This document shows, in pieces, positions 17,011-26,900 of a stretch of 64,000 nt of DNA (its first letter is position 1; every line of letters starts with the position of its first letter). Both the position numbers and the translations under genes were made by a program. The notes below the pieces were generated by a model. That model saw nothing but the letters and a program-made list of their open reading frames with translations. It searched no databases and had not been told where the DNA came from. Origin of the DNA: Nocardia cyriacigeorgica GUH-2 (lineage in GTDB: Bacteria; Actinomycetota; Actinomycetes; Mycobacteriales; Mycobacteriaceae); assembly GCF_000284035.1 (NCBI RefSeq), contig NC_016887.1, positions 6,076,001-6,140,000 on the forward strand, read 5' to 3'.

Positions 17011-19386
17011 ATGCGAGTCGATGGGCGGGAAATCCCGGTCACGGGCAGCCTGCTGCAACCGTTGACCCGGCGGACCAGTGACATCGTCCGTGTCGTACTG
17101 GCCGCGATCGGCGTCGGGGTGGTGATCGCGGGTTCGCTGATCACCCGGCCGGAGTGGCTGGCACTGGAACGTTCGGTCTCCAATATCGTCGGGTTCCTCA
17201 ATCCCGACCAATCCAATCTGGTCTACCTGCTCTACGGCATCGCCATCCTGATCCTGCCCTTCGCCATCCTGATCGAGCTGGTGCTGGGCAGGCAGTGGAA
17301 ACTGCTGGCCGGATACGCGGCGGCCGGACTGGTGGCGGGCCTGCTGCTGTCGATCACCGGGACGGGTCTGTCGGCGCCGAAATGGCATCTGCAGGTGCCG
17401 GACAAGCTGGACAACACCTTCTTGCAGCAGTTCCTCGACGATCCGCGCTGGATCGCGATGCTGGCCGCGGTGCTGACGGTGTCGAGCCCGTGGCTGCCGG
17501 TCCGGGCCCGGCGCTGGATGTGGTTTCTGCTGCTGGCCTTCGCGCCGATCCATCTGGTGGTCAGCACCGTGGTGCCGGCCAGGGCGATGTTCGGGCTCGC
17601 GGTCGGCTGGCTGGTCGGCGCGGTGATCGTGCTGGTGGTCGGCACGCCCGCGCTGGAGGTGCCGCTCGATGCGGCGGTGCGGGTGCTGGCCAAGCGCGGT
17701 TTCACCGTCACCGCGTTCACCGTGGTGCGGCCCTCGGGGCCCGGTCCGCTGGTGTTGTCGGCGGCGGTGGCCGGGCCGGAACGCCAGCTCACCGTCGAGT
17801 TGTACGGCAAGAATCAGCGCAGCCACGGTGCGCTGCGGCAGCTGTGGCGCTGGCTGACATTCCGGTCCAGCGAAACCGCGCCGCTGCACGGTTCGATGCA
17901 TCGCGCGGTGGAGCACCGGGCGTTGATGGCCATCGCGGTCGGCGATCTGGGGATGGCGGCGCACGCGCCGGTGGCGGTGGCGTCGCTGGATCGCGGCTGG
18001 ATGCTGTACGCGCATACGGTGCCGCGCGGTCAGCCGCTGGCCGAGCTCGGCGAGGAGGTGCTGCCCGGACTGTGGCAGTCGCTGGACTCGCTGCACCGGC
18101 GGCAGATCGCGATCGGCGAGTTGCGCCCGGACGAGATCCGCATCGATGACGGCGTCGCCCGCTTCGGCGGTTTCGTCGGCGCCGAACTCGGTGCCTCCGA
18201 CGCCCAGGTGCAGTCCGATGTGGCGCAGCTGCTGGTGTCGACGGCGTCGGTCTTCGGCCGCGAGGCCGCGGTGCGTGCGGCGATCGCGAGCCTCGGTGAG
18301 AAGGCGGTGCTGACCGCGTCGCGCAGGCTCACCCGCTCGGGCATGCCGTCGGGAATCCGGAAATCGGTGCCGGAGTGGAAGTCGGTGACGGCGAGTACCC
18401 GCGAGGAGGTGCGCAAGCAGACCGGCCAGGACCGCATCGAGGCCGAGCAGATCACCCGGTTCAGCCGCAAGAGCATCATCCAGCTGGTCCTGCTGATCGG
18501 CCTGGTGTACGTGGCCTATCCGTTCATCAGCGCCGTGCCGACGTTCTTCAGTCAGCTGCGCACCGCGAACTGGTGGTGGGCGCTGGCCGGTCTGGCGTTG
18601 TCGACGCTGACCTATATCGGCACCGCGGCGGCGTTGTGGGCGTGCGCGTCGGGTGTGGTGAGCTTCCGCAATCTGGTGATCATGCAGGTGGCCAACACCT
18701 TCGCCGCGACCACCACCCCGGCCCGGGTCGGCGGCCTCGCGCTGAGCGTGCGGTTCTTGCAGAAGGGCGGCCTCGGCGCCGTGCGCGCGACGGCCGCGGT
18801 GGCGTTGCAGCAGGCCGTGCAGGTGATCACGCACATCAGCTTGCTGGTGTTCTTCAGTATCGCGGCCGGGACGTCGGCGGATCTGTCGCATTTCGTGCCG
18901 GATGCGACCATCCTCTACCTGCTCGCCGGCGTCGGCGTCGGCATCATCGGCACCTTCATGTTCGTGCCGAAACTGCGGCGCTGGTTGAACACCTCGGTGC
19001 GGCCGCAGTTGCAGGAAGTGCTCGGCGAGCTCACCGATCTGGCCCGCGATCCGAAGCGGTTCGCCATCATCATCGCCGGCTGCGCGGCCTTGACGCTCGG
19101 TCAGGCGCTGGCGTTGTGGGCGAGTGTGGAGGCCTTCGGCGGCGGGACGACCTTCGTCACGGTCACCATCGTCACAATGATCGGTGGCACCCTGGCCTCG
19201 GCGGCGCCGACCCCCGGTGGTGTCGGCGCGGTCGAAGCCGCGTTGATCGGTGGTCTGGCCACCTTCGGCCTGCCGATCGAGATCGCGGTGCCGTCGGTGC
19301 TGCTGTACCGGGTGCTGACCTGCTGGTTGCCGGTGTTCTGCGGCTGGCAGGTCATGCGCTGGATGACCAACAAGAACATGATCTGA
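17011..19386 (+). CDS. Flippase-like membrane protein (LPG-synthase TM / UPF0104) with degenerate kinase-like domain
   Basis: The 791-residue protein has three parts. Residues about 20-230 hold five or six membrane helices. Residues about 235-450 are soluble and look like a degraded kinase or aminoglycoside-phosphotransferase fold (LHRRQIAIGELRPDEIRIDD where active enzymes have HGD and N). Residues about 470-790 are the lysylphosphatidylglycerol-synthase membrane domain, with family motifs TTTPARVGGLALSVRFLQKG and APTPGGVGAVEAAL. Related proteins move or modify envelope lipids. There is no aminoacyl-transferase domain, so it is not MprF. The ATG at 17011 was chosen, and a GTG at 16957 is also possible. 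Confidence 0.75.
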   Translation: MRVDGREIPVTGSLLQPLTRRTSDIVRVVLAAIGVGVVIAGSLITRPEWLALERSVSNIVGFLNPDQSNLVYLLYGIAILILPFAILIELVLGRQWKLLAGYAAAGLVAGLLLSITGTGLSAPKWHLQVPDKLDNTFLQQFLDDPRWIAMLAAVLTVSSPWLPVRARRWMWFLLLAFAPIHLVVSTVVPARAMFGLAVGWLVGAVIVLVVGTPALEVPLDAAVRVLAKRGFTVTAFTVVRPSGPGPLVLSAAVAGPERQLTVELYGKNQRSHGALRQLWRWLTFRSSETAPLHGSMHRAVEHRALMAIAVGDLGMAAHAPVAVASLDRGWMLYAHTVPRGQPLAELGEEVLPGLWQSLDSLHRRQIAIGELRPDEIRIDDGVARFGGFVGAELGASDAQVQSDVAQLLVSTASVFGREAAVRAAIASLGEKAVLTASRRLTRSGMPSGIRKSVPEWKSVTASTREEVRKQTGQDRIEAEQITRFSRKSIIQLVLLIGLVYVAYPFISAVPTFFSQLRTANWWWALAGLALSTLTYIGTAAALWACASGVVSFRNLVIMQVANTFAATTTPARVGGLALSVRFLQKGGLGAVRATAAVALQQAVQVITHISLLVFFSIAAGTSADLSHFVPDATILYLLAGVGVGIIGTFMFVPKLRRWLNTSVRPQLQEVLGELTDLARDPKRFAIIIAGCAALTLGQALALWASVEAFGGGTTFVTVTIVTMIGGTLASAAPTPGGVGAVEAALIGGLATFGLPIEIAVPSVLLYRVLTCWLPVFCGWQVMRWMTNKNMI

Positions 19387-19402
19387 GCCCCGTGGACAGA
19401 TG

Positions 19403-19451
19403 CGCCCACCTCTGGGCGGCAACGAATTTCGCTGTCACGCAGAGGTGGGCG
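19403..19451. terminator. Hairpin between convergent genes
   Basis: CGCCCACCTCTG at 19403-19414 pairs perfectly with CAGAGGTGGGCG at 19440-19451, with a 25-base loop. It lies between the convergent membrane-protein and fadD5 genes and could end transcripts from both sides. Confidence 0.55.
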
Positions 19452-19532
19452 ACTATCCCCGGGGCGGCATGGCCGACGACGGTCCGGTTCCGCCGTCAAT
19501 CATGCTGTGGGCGACACGGATTCACGTGAAAC

Positions 19533-21101
19533 CTACGAATGGCTGTTGCGCAGCTCGACTTTCACGACCTTGCCGCTGGCATTGCGCGGCAGTTCCGGGA
19601 CCACCACGAGTTCCTTCGGGTGCTTGTACCGGGCCAGGTTCTCGTTGAGGAACGGTTCCAGTTCGGCCAGGGTCAGCTCGGCGTCCGGGTCGGTGAGGGC
19701 AACGACCGCGACCGGGACCTCACCCCACTTCTCGTGCGGACGCCCGATGACGGCGGCCTCCCGGATCTGCGGATGGGCGAAGAGCACGTTCTCCACCTCG
19801 GCGCAGTAGATGTTCTCGCCGCCGGAGATGATCATGTCCTTCTTGCGGTCCACCACATAGATGAAGCCCTCCTCGTCCTGGCGGACCAGGTCGCCGGAGT
19901 GGAACCAGCCGCCGGCGAAGGCATCGGCGGTGGCTTCGGGCTTGTTCCAATAGCCCTGCATGAGTGTCGGTCCGCGGTAGACGATCTCGCCGACCTCACC
20001 GGGGGCGACGTCATTCATCTCGTCGTCGACGATGCGGGCCTGGATGGTCGGGATGGGCTTGCCGACGGAACCGAGCTTGCGGATCGCGTCCTTGCCCTCG
20101 AGCACGCAGGTGATCGGCGACATCTCGGTCTGCCCGAACACCGCGACGTTGAACGCGTCCGGGAAGCAGTCGGCCATGGCCTGCAGCACCGTGTCGGAGG
20201 CCGGCGCGGCGCCCCAGCTGAGCGCCTTCAGGGCGAGCTTGCGTTCTTTGACGGTCGGTTCGGCGCAGATCAGCTGCCACTGCGCGGGCACACAGAACGC
20301 CGTGGTCGCCTGCTCGGCCTCGAGGGCGTCGAGGAATTCGGTGGCGTCGAAGGCGCCGAGCGGATGCAGCACGGTCTTGGCACCGAGCATGAAATACGGT
20401 GCGAGACTGCCCAAGCCCGCGATGTGGAACAGCGGGGAGGTGCAGAAACCGATCGACTCCTGATCGATGGCCAGCGCCCGGATACAGGTCAGCGCCTGGG
20501 CGTTCATATTGGCGTGCGACAGGATCGCGCCCTTGGGGCTGCCGGTGGTGCCCGAGGTGTACATGATCAGGCTCGGGGTGTCTTCGGGGATGTCGAGCGG
20601 GGTATGCGGCTGCCCCTGCTCGGCGATCAGTTCGTCGTAGCCGAGCACGCCGTCGCCGGACTGCCCGCCGATGACGATGCAGTTCTCCAGCGATTCCACC
20701 TGCCCGCGGACCGCGGCGGCCAGCGGCTGCAGCACGGTGTCGGTGACGATCACCTTGGCGCCGCTGTCGGAGGCGATGTAGGCGACCTCGGGCGGGGTGA
20801 GCCGGAAGTTCACCGGGACCGCGATGGCGCCGAGGGCGTTGATGCCGAAGACCGACTCCAGGTATTCGGGGTAGTTCAGCGCCAGGATGAGCACCCGGTC
20901 ACCGAAGCCGACGCCGCGGCGGGCCAGCGCGTCGGCGAACTTCAGCGAGCGTTCGTGCAGCTGCCGCCAGGTGGTGTCGGCGCCGCGGAACCGCACCGCG
21001 ACCTCGTCGGGCCGCATGGCCGCGTGGGTCGCGAGCTGGTTGTTCCAATGATTGCGCCGCGATCTGATCGGCTCGTCCAACGCTTGCACACCGGTGGTCA
21101 T
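19533..21101 (-). CDS. fadD5: Fatty-acid-CoA ligase FadD5
   Basis: The 522-residue adenylate-forming enzyme converts fatty acids to acyl-CoA with ATP. The P-loop is IMYTSGTTGSPKGAI, the core motif is FGQTEMSPITC, the hinge is WFHSGDLVRQDEEGFIYVVD, and the catalytic Lys is in NASGKVVKVEL. The text matches M. tuberculosis FadD5 (Rv0166) closely from memory, including GGENIYCAEVENVL. FadD5 is next to mce1 there, but no mce genes are seen here. The start at 21101 has GGAGAGGAG about eight bases upstream. Substrates are probably long-chain acids. Confidence 0.85.
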   Translation of the reverse strand: MTTGVQALDEPIRSRRNHWNNQLATHAAMRPDEVAVRFRGADTTWRQLHERSLKFADALARRGVGFGDRVLILALNYPEYLESVFGINALGAIAVPVNFRLTPPEVAYIASDSGAKVIVTDTVLQPLAAAVRGQVESLENCIVIGGQSGDGVLGYDELIAEQGQPHTPLDIPEDTPSLIMYTSGTTGSPKGAILSHANMNAQALTCIRALAIDQESIGFCTSPLFHIAGLGSLAPYFMLGAKTVLHPLGAFDATEFLDALEAEQATTAFCVPAQWQLICAEPTVKERKLALKALSWGAAPASDTVLQAMADCFPDAFNVAVFGQTEMSPITCVLEGKDAIRKLGSVGKPIPTIQARIVDDEMNDVAPGEVGEIVYRGPTLMQGYWNKPEATADAFAGGWFHSGDLVRQDEEGFIYVVDRKKDMIISGGENIYCAEVENVLFAHPQIREAAVIGRPHEKWGEVPVAVVALTDPDAELTLAELEPFLNENLARYKHPKELVVVPELPRNASGKVVKVELRNSHS

Positions 21102-21432
21102 CCAGGCACTCCTCTCCCGCACGGTGGCCGCCGGAGCGTCCGGCGGTGGTGACGGGCTCAACCTGTGCGAAGAATAACAAGTAACTTACCCGGCAACAAG
21201 GATTCGTGCTGCTGATTCGGCGTTAATCTTGCGGTTCTACGGCTGCGGACGCCGGTCTGACCATATCCGCAGGCTATCGGCGGTTTATCGGGCTCGACAG
21301 AAAGAGGCGCCGAGCCAGCAGGAACGCGGCCGTATGCGAATCACCACTCACTTACAGCTTGTCGAGAGGTTGATTCGCGTGTCACGATCTCCCCGAAAGC
21401 GGGTGCGCCCGCGAGGAGCAGAGGGAGAAACA

Positions 21433-22410
21433 ATGCTGCGGACCAGGTTCACCGAGACCTTCGGCGTGGAACATCCGATCGTGCAGGGCGGCATGATGTG
21501 GGTCGGGCGCGCCGAACTGGTCGCGGCCGTCGCCAACGCGGGCGGGCTCGGCTTCATCACCGCCCTGACCCAGCCCACCCCCGACGACCTGCGCCGCGAG
21601 ATCGCGCGCACCCGGGAGCTGACCGATAAGCCGTTCGGCGTCAACCTCACCATCCTGCCCTCGATCAACCCGCCCCCGTATGCCGAATACGTGCAGGCGA
21701 TCATCGACAGCGGCGTGAAGATCGTGGAGACCGCGGGCAGCAACCCCGAACCGTTCCTGCCCGCCTACCGCGACGCCGGCATCAAGGTGCTGCACAAGTG
21801 CACCAGCGTGCGGCACGCGCTCAAGGCCGAGCGGATCAGCGTGGACGGCGTGAGCATCGACGGCTTCGAATGCGCGGGCCACCCCGGCGAAGACGACGTC
21901 CCCGGCCTGGTCCTCATCCCCGCCGCCGCCCGCGAGCTGAGCATCCCGATGATCGCCTCCGGCGGCATCGCCGACGCCCGCGGCCTGGTTGCCGCGCTGG
22001 CCCTGGGCGCGGACGGGGTCAATATGGGCACCCGCTTCCTGTGCACCCAGGAGTCGTGCATCGACCACAAGGTCAAGGAGCGCATCGTCGCGGGCAGCGA
22101 ACGCGACACTCAGCTCATCTTCCGCACCATGCGCAACACCGCCCGCGTCGCCGACAACGAGGTCAGCCGCAAGGTGGTCGAAATCGAGAAGGCCGGCGGC
22201 ACTTTCGAGGACGTGCGCGATCTGGTCGCCGGCGCCCGTGGCCGCCGCGTCTTCGACGAGGGCGATCTGGACGCGGGCATCTGGTCGGTCGGCCTGTGCC
22301 AGGGCCTGATCCACGACATCCCCACCTGCGCCGAACTCATCGAGCGCATGGTGAGCGAGGCGGAGCAGCTGATCACCGCGCGGCTCGCGGAGACCGTCGT
22401 CGTCAGCTGA
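21433..22410 (+). CDS. Nitronate monooxygenase-type flavoprotein
   Basis: The 325-residue protein is a second, distinct member of the nitronate monooxygenase/2-nitropropane dioxygenase family. It begins TRFTETFGVEHPIVQGGMMW and carries the typical ANAGGLGFITAL, FECAGHPGEDD and IPMIASGGIADARGLVAAL for FMN phosphate binding. It is shorter than the protein at 10903 and belongs to another subgroup. The ATG at 21433 has GGGAGAAA just upstream. Its role is unknown, and its position beside divergent fadD5 hints at lipid-related use. Confidence 0.85.
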   Translation: MLRTRFTETFGVEHPIVQGGMMWVGRAELVAAVANAGGLGFITALTQPTPDDLRREIARTRELTDKPFGVNLTILPSINPPPYAEYVQAIIDSGVKIVETAGSNPEPFLPAYRDAGIKVLHKCTSVRHALKAERISVDGVSIDGFECAGHPGEDDVPGLVLIPAAARELSIPMIASGGIADARGLVAALALGADGVNMGTRFLCTQESCIDHKVKERIVAGSERDTQLIFRTMRNTARVADNEVSRKVVEIEKAGGTFEDVRDLVAGARGRRVFDEGDLDAGIWSVGLCQGLIHDIPTCAELIERMVSEAEQLITARLAETVVVS

Positions 22411-22418
22411 TCCGCTGG

Positions 22419-22449
22419 ATGCCGGGGTGCGCGTTCGGCATCCCGGCAT
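22419..22449 (+). terminator. Hairpin after the flavoprotein gene
   Basis: ATGCCGGG at 22419-22426 pairs perfectly with CCCGGCAT at 22442-22449, followed by TTG. It begins nine bases past the stop codon and is probably the terminator for the gene at 21433. Confidence 0.6.
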
Positions 22450-22537
22450 TTGCACCGGAACGACCCGCGCAGGTCGCGACGCTACCCGAGTGGGCGATGG
22501 CTGGGCGGGCCGCGCACTGTGGTGTGCCGTCCGACGC

Positions 22538-23497
22538 TCAGTGGTGCCGCGCCGCCAGCGCTGATACCGCGTCGTGGTCGTGGGCGGCGACCACTTCGAT
22601 GCCCTCGGGGAGGGCGTGCAGGCGGTGGATGGTGGCGAAGGTGGCGTCGCGGTCTTCGTCGAACAGCAGGCCGGGCATGGGGGCCTTCTCGCGGATCAGC
22701 TCGATCTGGAGCTTGTTCCAGACGGCGTCACCGGCCAGCAGGACACGCGAGCCGTCGTCCACGGCGAGTAGGGCGCCGATGCTGCCGGGGGTGTGGCCGG
22801 CCAGGTCGACCAGGATCACCGAGCCGTCGCCGAAGAGGTCCTTGCTGCGGTGGAAGGTGAGCACCGGTGGGCCGTCGAGTTCGAACGGGGCGCAGGGGCG
22901 GTGGTCCAGCGTGGCCCGCACCACCGACATCGGGGCGTGCGGGCCGGTCTTCGCCCAGGCCAATTCTGTTGCGGGCAACTTGATCTCGATCGAGGCGGGC
23001 AGCTCGAACAAGCCCGAGACGTGGTCCCAGTGCAGATGGGTCGGCAGCACGAAATCGATATCGGCGACTGCGATATCGCGGGCGGCGAGCGCATCGGACA
23101 GGCCGAGCACCGGCTTGTCGGGGGCGACCAGCAGCGGGATGGGGAACGGCAGTCCCGGCAGCACCCGGCTGTGCGGGTCGGCGCACAACGCGGGGTCGAC
23201 CAGGAAACGGGCGCTGCGATGTTCGACCAGATACGAACCCATCGCCATCGGCAGCTCACGCAGACTGCGCACACCCTCGGCGACGATGGTGGCGGGCGCC
23301 GACATGGTCGCCTGCGGAATCACTCGCAACCGGACGTTCGTCCGAGCCGGCGGTAGCGGCGCCTGCTCGATACTCGCCAGCAATCCGGTATCGGGGCGGC
23401 GCGGTCGCAGCAATCGGGGTGGCGTCGCCGCCAGGGCCGCGCAGCAACGCAGCAGGGTCGGCACGGTCGGAATACGCCCTTCGCGGATATCGGCCAC
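22538..23497 (-). CDS. Metallo-beta-lactamase-fold hydrolase
   Basis: This protein of up to 319 residues has the metallo-hydrolase signature HLHWDH in LPTHLHWDHVSGLFELP, which binds two metal ions. Further metal ligands lie in DLAGHTPGSIGALL, LLAGDAVW and AAHDHD. The fold covers lactonases, thioesterases and glyoxalases. I set the start at GTG 23497 because 23306-23497 reads as well-behaved coding sequence with G/C-rich third positions. Starting at ATG 23305 would give 255 residues. It is divergent from the ACP-PKS-FAAL genes and could serve as their release hydrolase, which is inference from position only. Confidence 0.8.
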   Translation of the reverse strand: MADIREGRIPTVPTLLRCCAALAATPPRLLRPRRPDTGLLASIEQAPLPPARTNVRLRVIPQATMSAPATIVAEGVRSLRELPMAMGSYLVEHRSARFLVDPALCADPHSRVLPGLPFPIPLLVAPDKPVLGLSDALAARDIAVADIDFVLPTHLHWDHVSGLFELPASIEIKLPATELAWAKTGPHAPMSVVRATLDHRPCAPFELDGPPVLTFHRSKDLFGDGSVILVDLAGHTPGSIGALLAVDDGSRVLLAGDAVWNKLQIELIREKAPMPGLLFDEDRDATFATIHRLHALPEGIEVVAAHDHDAVSALAARHH

Positions 23498-23558
23498 GCT
23501 GCCACGGTAGGCGATCCGGCGTGTCGGCGAAAGGGCACGCAGGCAGCGCAATCGCACC

Positions 23559-23586
23559 TTGCCGACACCGGATTCTCCGGCATAAT
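23559..23586 (+). promoter_or_regulatory. Promoter of the ACP-PKS-FAAL operon
   Basis: TTGCCG at 23559-23564 and CATAAT at 23581-23586 are separated by 16 bases, a good sigma-70-like promoter. The predicted start of transcription is about 50 bases before the ACP start codon, which has GGGGAGAGGG as ribosome binding site at 23631-23640. Confidence 0.5.
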
Positions 23587-23645
23587 CGCGGGGGTACCAG
23601 CCGGGGTGCGCGGCTGCCGATACTTGACGCGGGGAGAGGGGTCGG

Positions 23646-23906
23646 ATGGCGGCGGATCTGCCAGGGGGCCAAGCGCTTACCCGTCGCACCCTCACCGACA
23701 CCACCGTCGCGACGATCGCCGAAATACTCGCGGTGGACCCGTCCACGATCAGCACCACCGCACCCTTCGCCGACCTCGGTCTCGGCTCGGCGCAACTGGC
23801 CCGGCTGACGGCGCGACTGGAGGACATCAGCGGTCTCGAGGTGCCGGTCACCGCGGTGTACGACCATCCCGATATCGAACAACTGGTCGACTCCCTCATG
23901 CGATGA
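23646..23906 (+). CDS. Free-standing acyl carrier protein
   Basis: The 86-residue protein is an acyl/peptidyl carrier protein. The phosphopantetheine site is Ser48 in ADLGLGSAQLARL, replacing the commoner LGxDSL, so activity as a carrier is likely but this variant is worth noting. Helix 3 contains VPVTAVYDHPDIEQLV. Its stop codon overlaps the PKS start as ATGA, so it is translated with the PKS. It could accept the fatty acyl group activated by the FAAL and pass it to the KS. No phosphopantetheinyl transferase is in the window. Confidence 0.9.
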   Translation: MAADLPGGQALTRRTLTDTTVATIAEILAVDPSTISTTAPFADLGLGSAQLARLTARLEDISGLEVPVTAVYDHPDIEQLVDSLMR

Positions 23907-26900
23907 GCCCACCCCAGCCCACCGCCGTGCCGGTCTCGATCATCGGAATCGGCTGCCGCCTGCCCGGCGCCGACGGGCCGGAAGAGTTCTGGCAGCTGCT
24001 ACTCGACTGCCGCGATGTGACCGGCATGCCGCCGCCCGGACGCGCCGGGCATCGTCGCGGCGGTTATCTGGCCCACATCGACCGATTCGACAACGAATGG
24101 TTCGGCATCTCCGGCCGCGAGGCCGCCCTGATGGATCCACAGCAGCGCATCGCATTGGAGGTAGCGGTCGAGGCGCTCGACGATGCCGGAATCGGTTACC
24201 GCGCACAGGGTTCGGCCGGTGCGGTGATCTTCGGCGCGTGCGGATTCGAGCACGGCGGGGTGGTGCTGGGGCGTGGCGGTTACGACCCGCCCTACGCAGT
24301 GACCGGCTCGGCGTCGAGCATCATCGCCAACCGACTGTCCTACGTCTTGGACCTGCGTGGTCCGAGTCTGGTGGTCGATACCGCCTGTTCGTCGTCGCTG
24401 GTCGCGGTCGACCTCGCGGTGCGCCTGCTCGCCGATGAGACGGTGCCGTTCGCGGTGGTCGGCGGCGTCAATCTGACGCTGCTGCCGCACACCACCGACT
24501 ATCTGGCCGAGGCCGGTTTCCTCTCCCCCGCAGGCCGATGCATGCCGTTCGACGTTGCCGCCGACGGGTATGTGCGCGGCGAGGGGTGCGCTGTCGTCGT
24601 ACTCCAACGCAGCGCCGACGCCCGGCGCGAAGGGAACAGGGTTTATGCCGAGATCGCCGGGTCGGCGGTCGGTTCGGACGGGCGATCCAACGGTTTGTAC
24701 GCACCGAACGGGCAGGCCCAACGAGACATCATCCGGGCGGCATGGCGCCGTGCGGGGCTGACACCCGATCTGCTCGGCTATCACGAATGTCATGGCACGG
24801 GAACAGCTTTGGGAGACGCCGTCGAAGTCGGGGCGCTCACCGAAGTACGCGCGGACACCACGCGAACCACCTTTATCGGATCACTGAAATCGAACGTCGG
24901 CCATCTGGAGGCGGCGGCAGGCGTCGCCGGACTGATCAAGGCCGGTCTGGCAGTGCACCACGGAACCATCCCGCCCACAGCGAATTTCGCATCGCCCAAT
25001 CCCCTGCTCCGTCTCGGCGAGCGCGGGCTGCGCGTGCCCGATGAGCCGGTCGATTGGCGTGCGGTGCCGGTGAACGAGCGGTACGCCGGGGTCAGTTCGT
25101 TCGGATTCGGCGGGACCAATGCGCACGTTGCGCTGCGCGGGATCGCCCGGGTACAGGCGCCGGCGCCGCAGCCGCCGATGCTCATTCCGCTGTCCGGACG
25201 CGATGCCGGCGAGCTGCGGGAGACGGCGGTGCGCATGGCGGGCATGCTGGATCCGAGGCTCGATGCCGGGAGCACATTCGATTCGGATGCCGGCGGACCC
25301 GCCGGTACCCGGGAAGCATCGGCATCGGCGGGGGGTCGCGAGGTCCGGCATGACCCCGCTGACGAGGGACCCGCCGGTACTCGGGGGACTTCCGTATCGG
25401 CGGGAGGCCACAAGGCCCGGCATAACCCAGCTGACGAGGGACCCGGTACCCGGGGGAATTCCGTCTCGGCGCGAGGCCGCCAGGCCCAGCATCGCCCCGC
25501 TGACGACATGGCCAAAGGCAGCAAGGCCGATGCGACGGCCGCTGTACGCGCCGATTCGCCCTCACCCTCGGTCGATCCAGGGGTGTCCCTGCCGGTACAG
25601 GCCGCCGGAGCCGCACGGCTGCTCGGCGAGACGGTGCGGGCGGCGGTGATCGCGGGCGACCGCGATGAAGCTGTGGCCGGGCTCAGCGGATTGGCGGCCG
25701 GCACGCAGGGTCCGCGCGTGATCGGCCCGGCGGCGCGGCGGCGGCCGGGTGGGCTGCTGTTCCTGTTTTCCGGTCAGGGTGCCCAGCATGGGCGGATGGG
25801 ACGGGTGCTGGCGGCGCGGTATCCGGTCTTCGCTCGCACGCTCACGGCGACTGCCGATGCCATCGTGGAGGCCGGCGGTCCGCGCGTGTGGACCCCACGG
25901 CGCGGGTTCGGCGGGAATGACGGGGACGCAACGGATTTCGTTCAGCCTGCCTTGTTCGCCTACCAGATCGCCTTGGCGGCTCTGCTGAACTCGTTCGGTG
26001 TGCACCCCGACGGGGTGGCGGGGCACAGCCTCGGCGAAGTCGCGGCGGCGGCGGTGAGCGGGGCGCTGGACCTGGAGGATGCGGCTCGCGTGGTGGTCGC
26101 GCGCAGCCGGGCTCTGGCGCGGCTGGACGGCCACGGCGCTATGGCGGTGCTGGAGGCCGAGCCGGATCAGGTGGGGCTGATGGTGGAGCCGCTGCGGGAT
26201 TCGGCCGGGATCGCCGCGGTGAACGGGCCGCGGTCGGTGGTGGTGTCGGGGTCGAAGCGGTCGGTGGAGACGGTGGTGCGGCGGGCCCGGCGGCGCGGGC
26301 TGTTCGCCCGGCGGGTGGCGGTCGAGTTCGCGGCGCACAGTCCGCAGGTGGAGACGGTGCTGCCGGAGTTCGGCGCGGCCATCAAGGACGTCGTCGCGCG
26401 CGTACCGCAGACGCCCCTGTACTCCACCGCTCACGCCGGTCGGGTGATCACCACCGACGCCACCGACGTCGAGTACTGGCTCGACAATGCCCGCGGCACG
26501 GTCGAACTCGCGCAGGCGATGGAGGCCGCGGCGGCCGCCGGGATGTCGACGGTGCTGGAGATCGGCCCGCATCCGCAGCTCATCGCGGCGGTACTCGATC
26601 ACCCGGATCTCGATCTGGCGGCGCATCCGGCGACCGTCCGCGACGACGAGGCCGCCGGACTGCTCACCTGCCTCGCCCAGTTGTATGCCGAAGGGCGGGC
26701 GCTGGATTGGTCGGCCCTTGGCGAGTTCGCGGGTGCGCCGCGCAGGCGGTGGCGGCGCCGGCGGTTTCCACTGGTGGTCGGCGAAGCATCGGGCGGGGTG
26801 GCGGATCTCGGCGAGCACGTCGTCGCCGGGGCGGCGCTGATACCTGCCGCGTACTGGCTGCGGCGGTTCACCGACCTCGCGCACGAGTGCGGCCGGGCGG

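Noticed and set aside
16948..19422. 824-codon open frame opposite the flippase-like gene
   Set aside because: It is Arg/Gln/His-rich without any domain and mirrors the codons of the real membrane protein.
21336..21378. GCGAATCA/TGATTCGC inverted repeat as a terminator or operator
   Set aside because: The arms are eight bases with a 27-base gap in a region without other support, so it may be chance.
23606..23902. N-terminal extension of the PKS frame upstream of 23903
   Set aside because: It overlaps the whole ACP gene in another frame, and the ATGA overlap with the KS start right after is the better reading.
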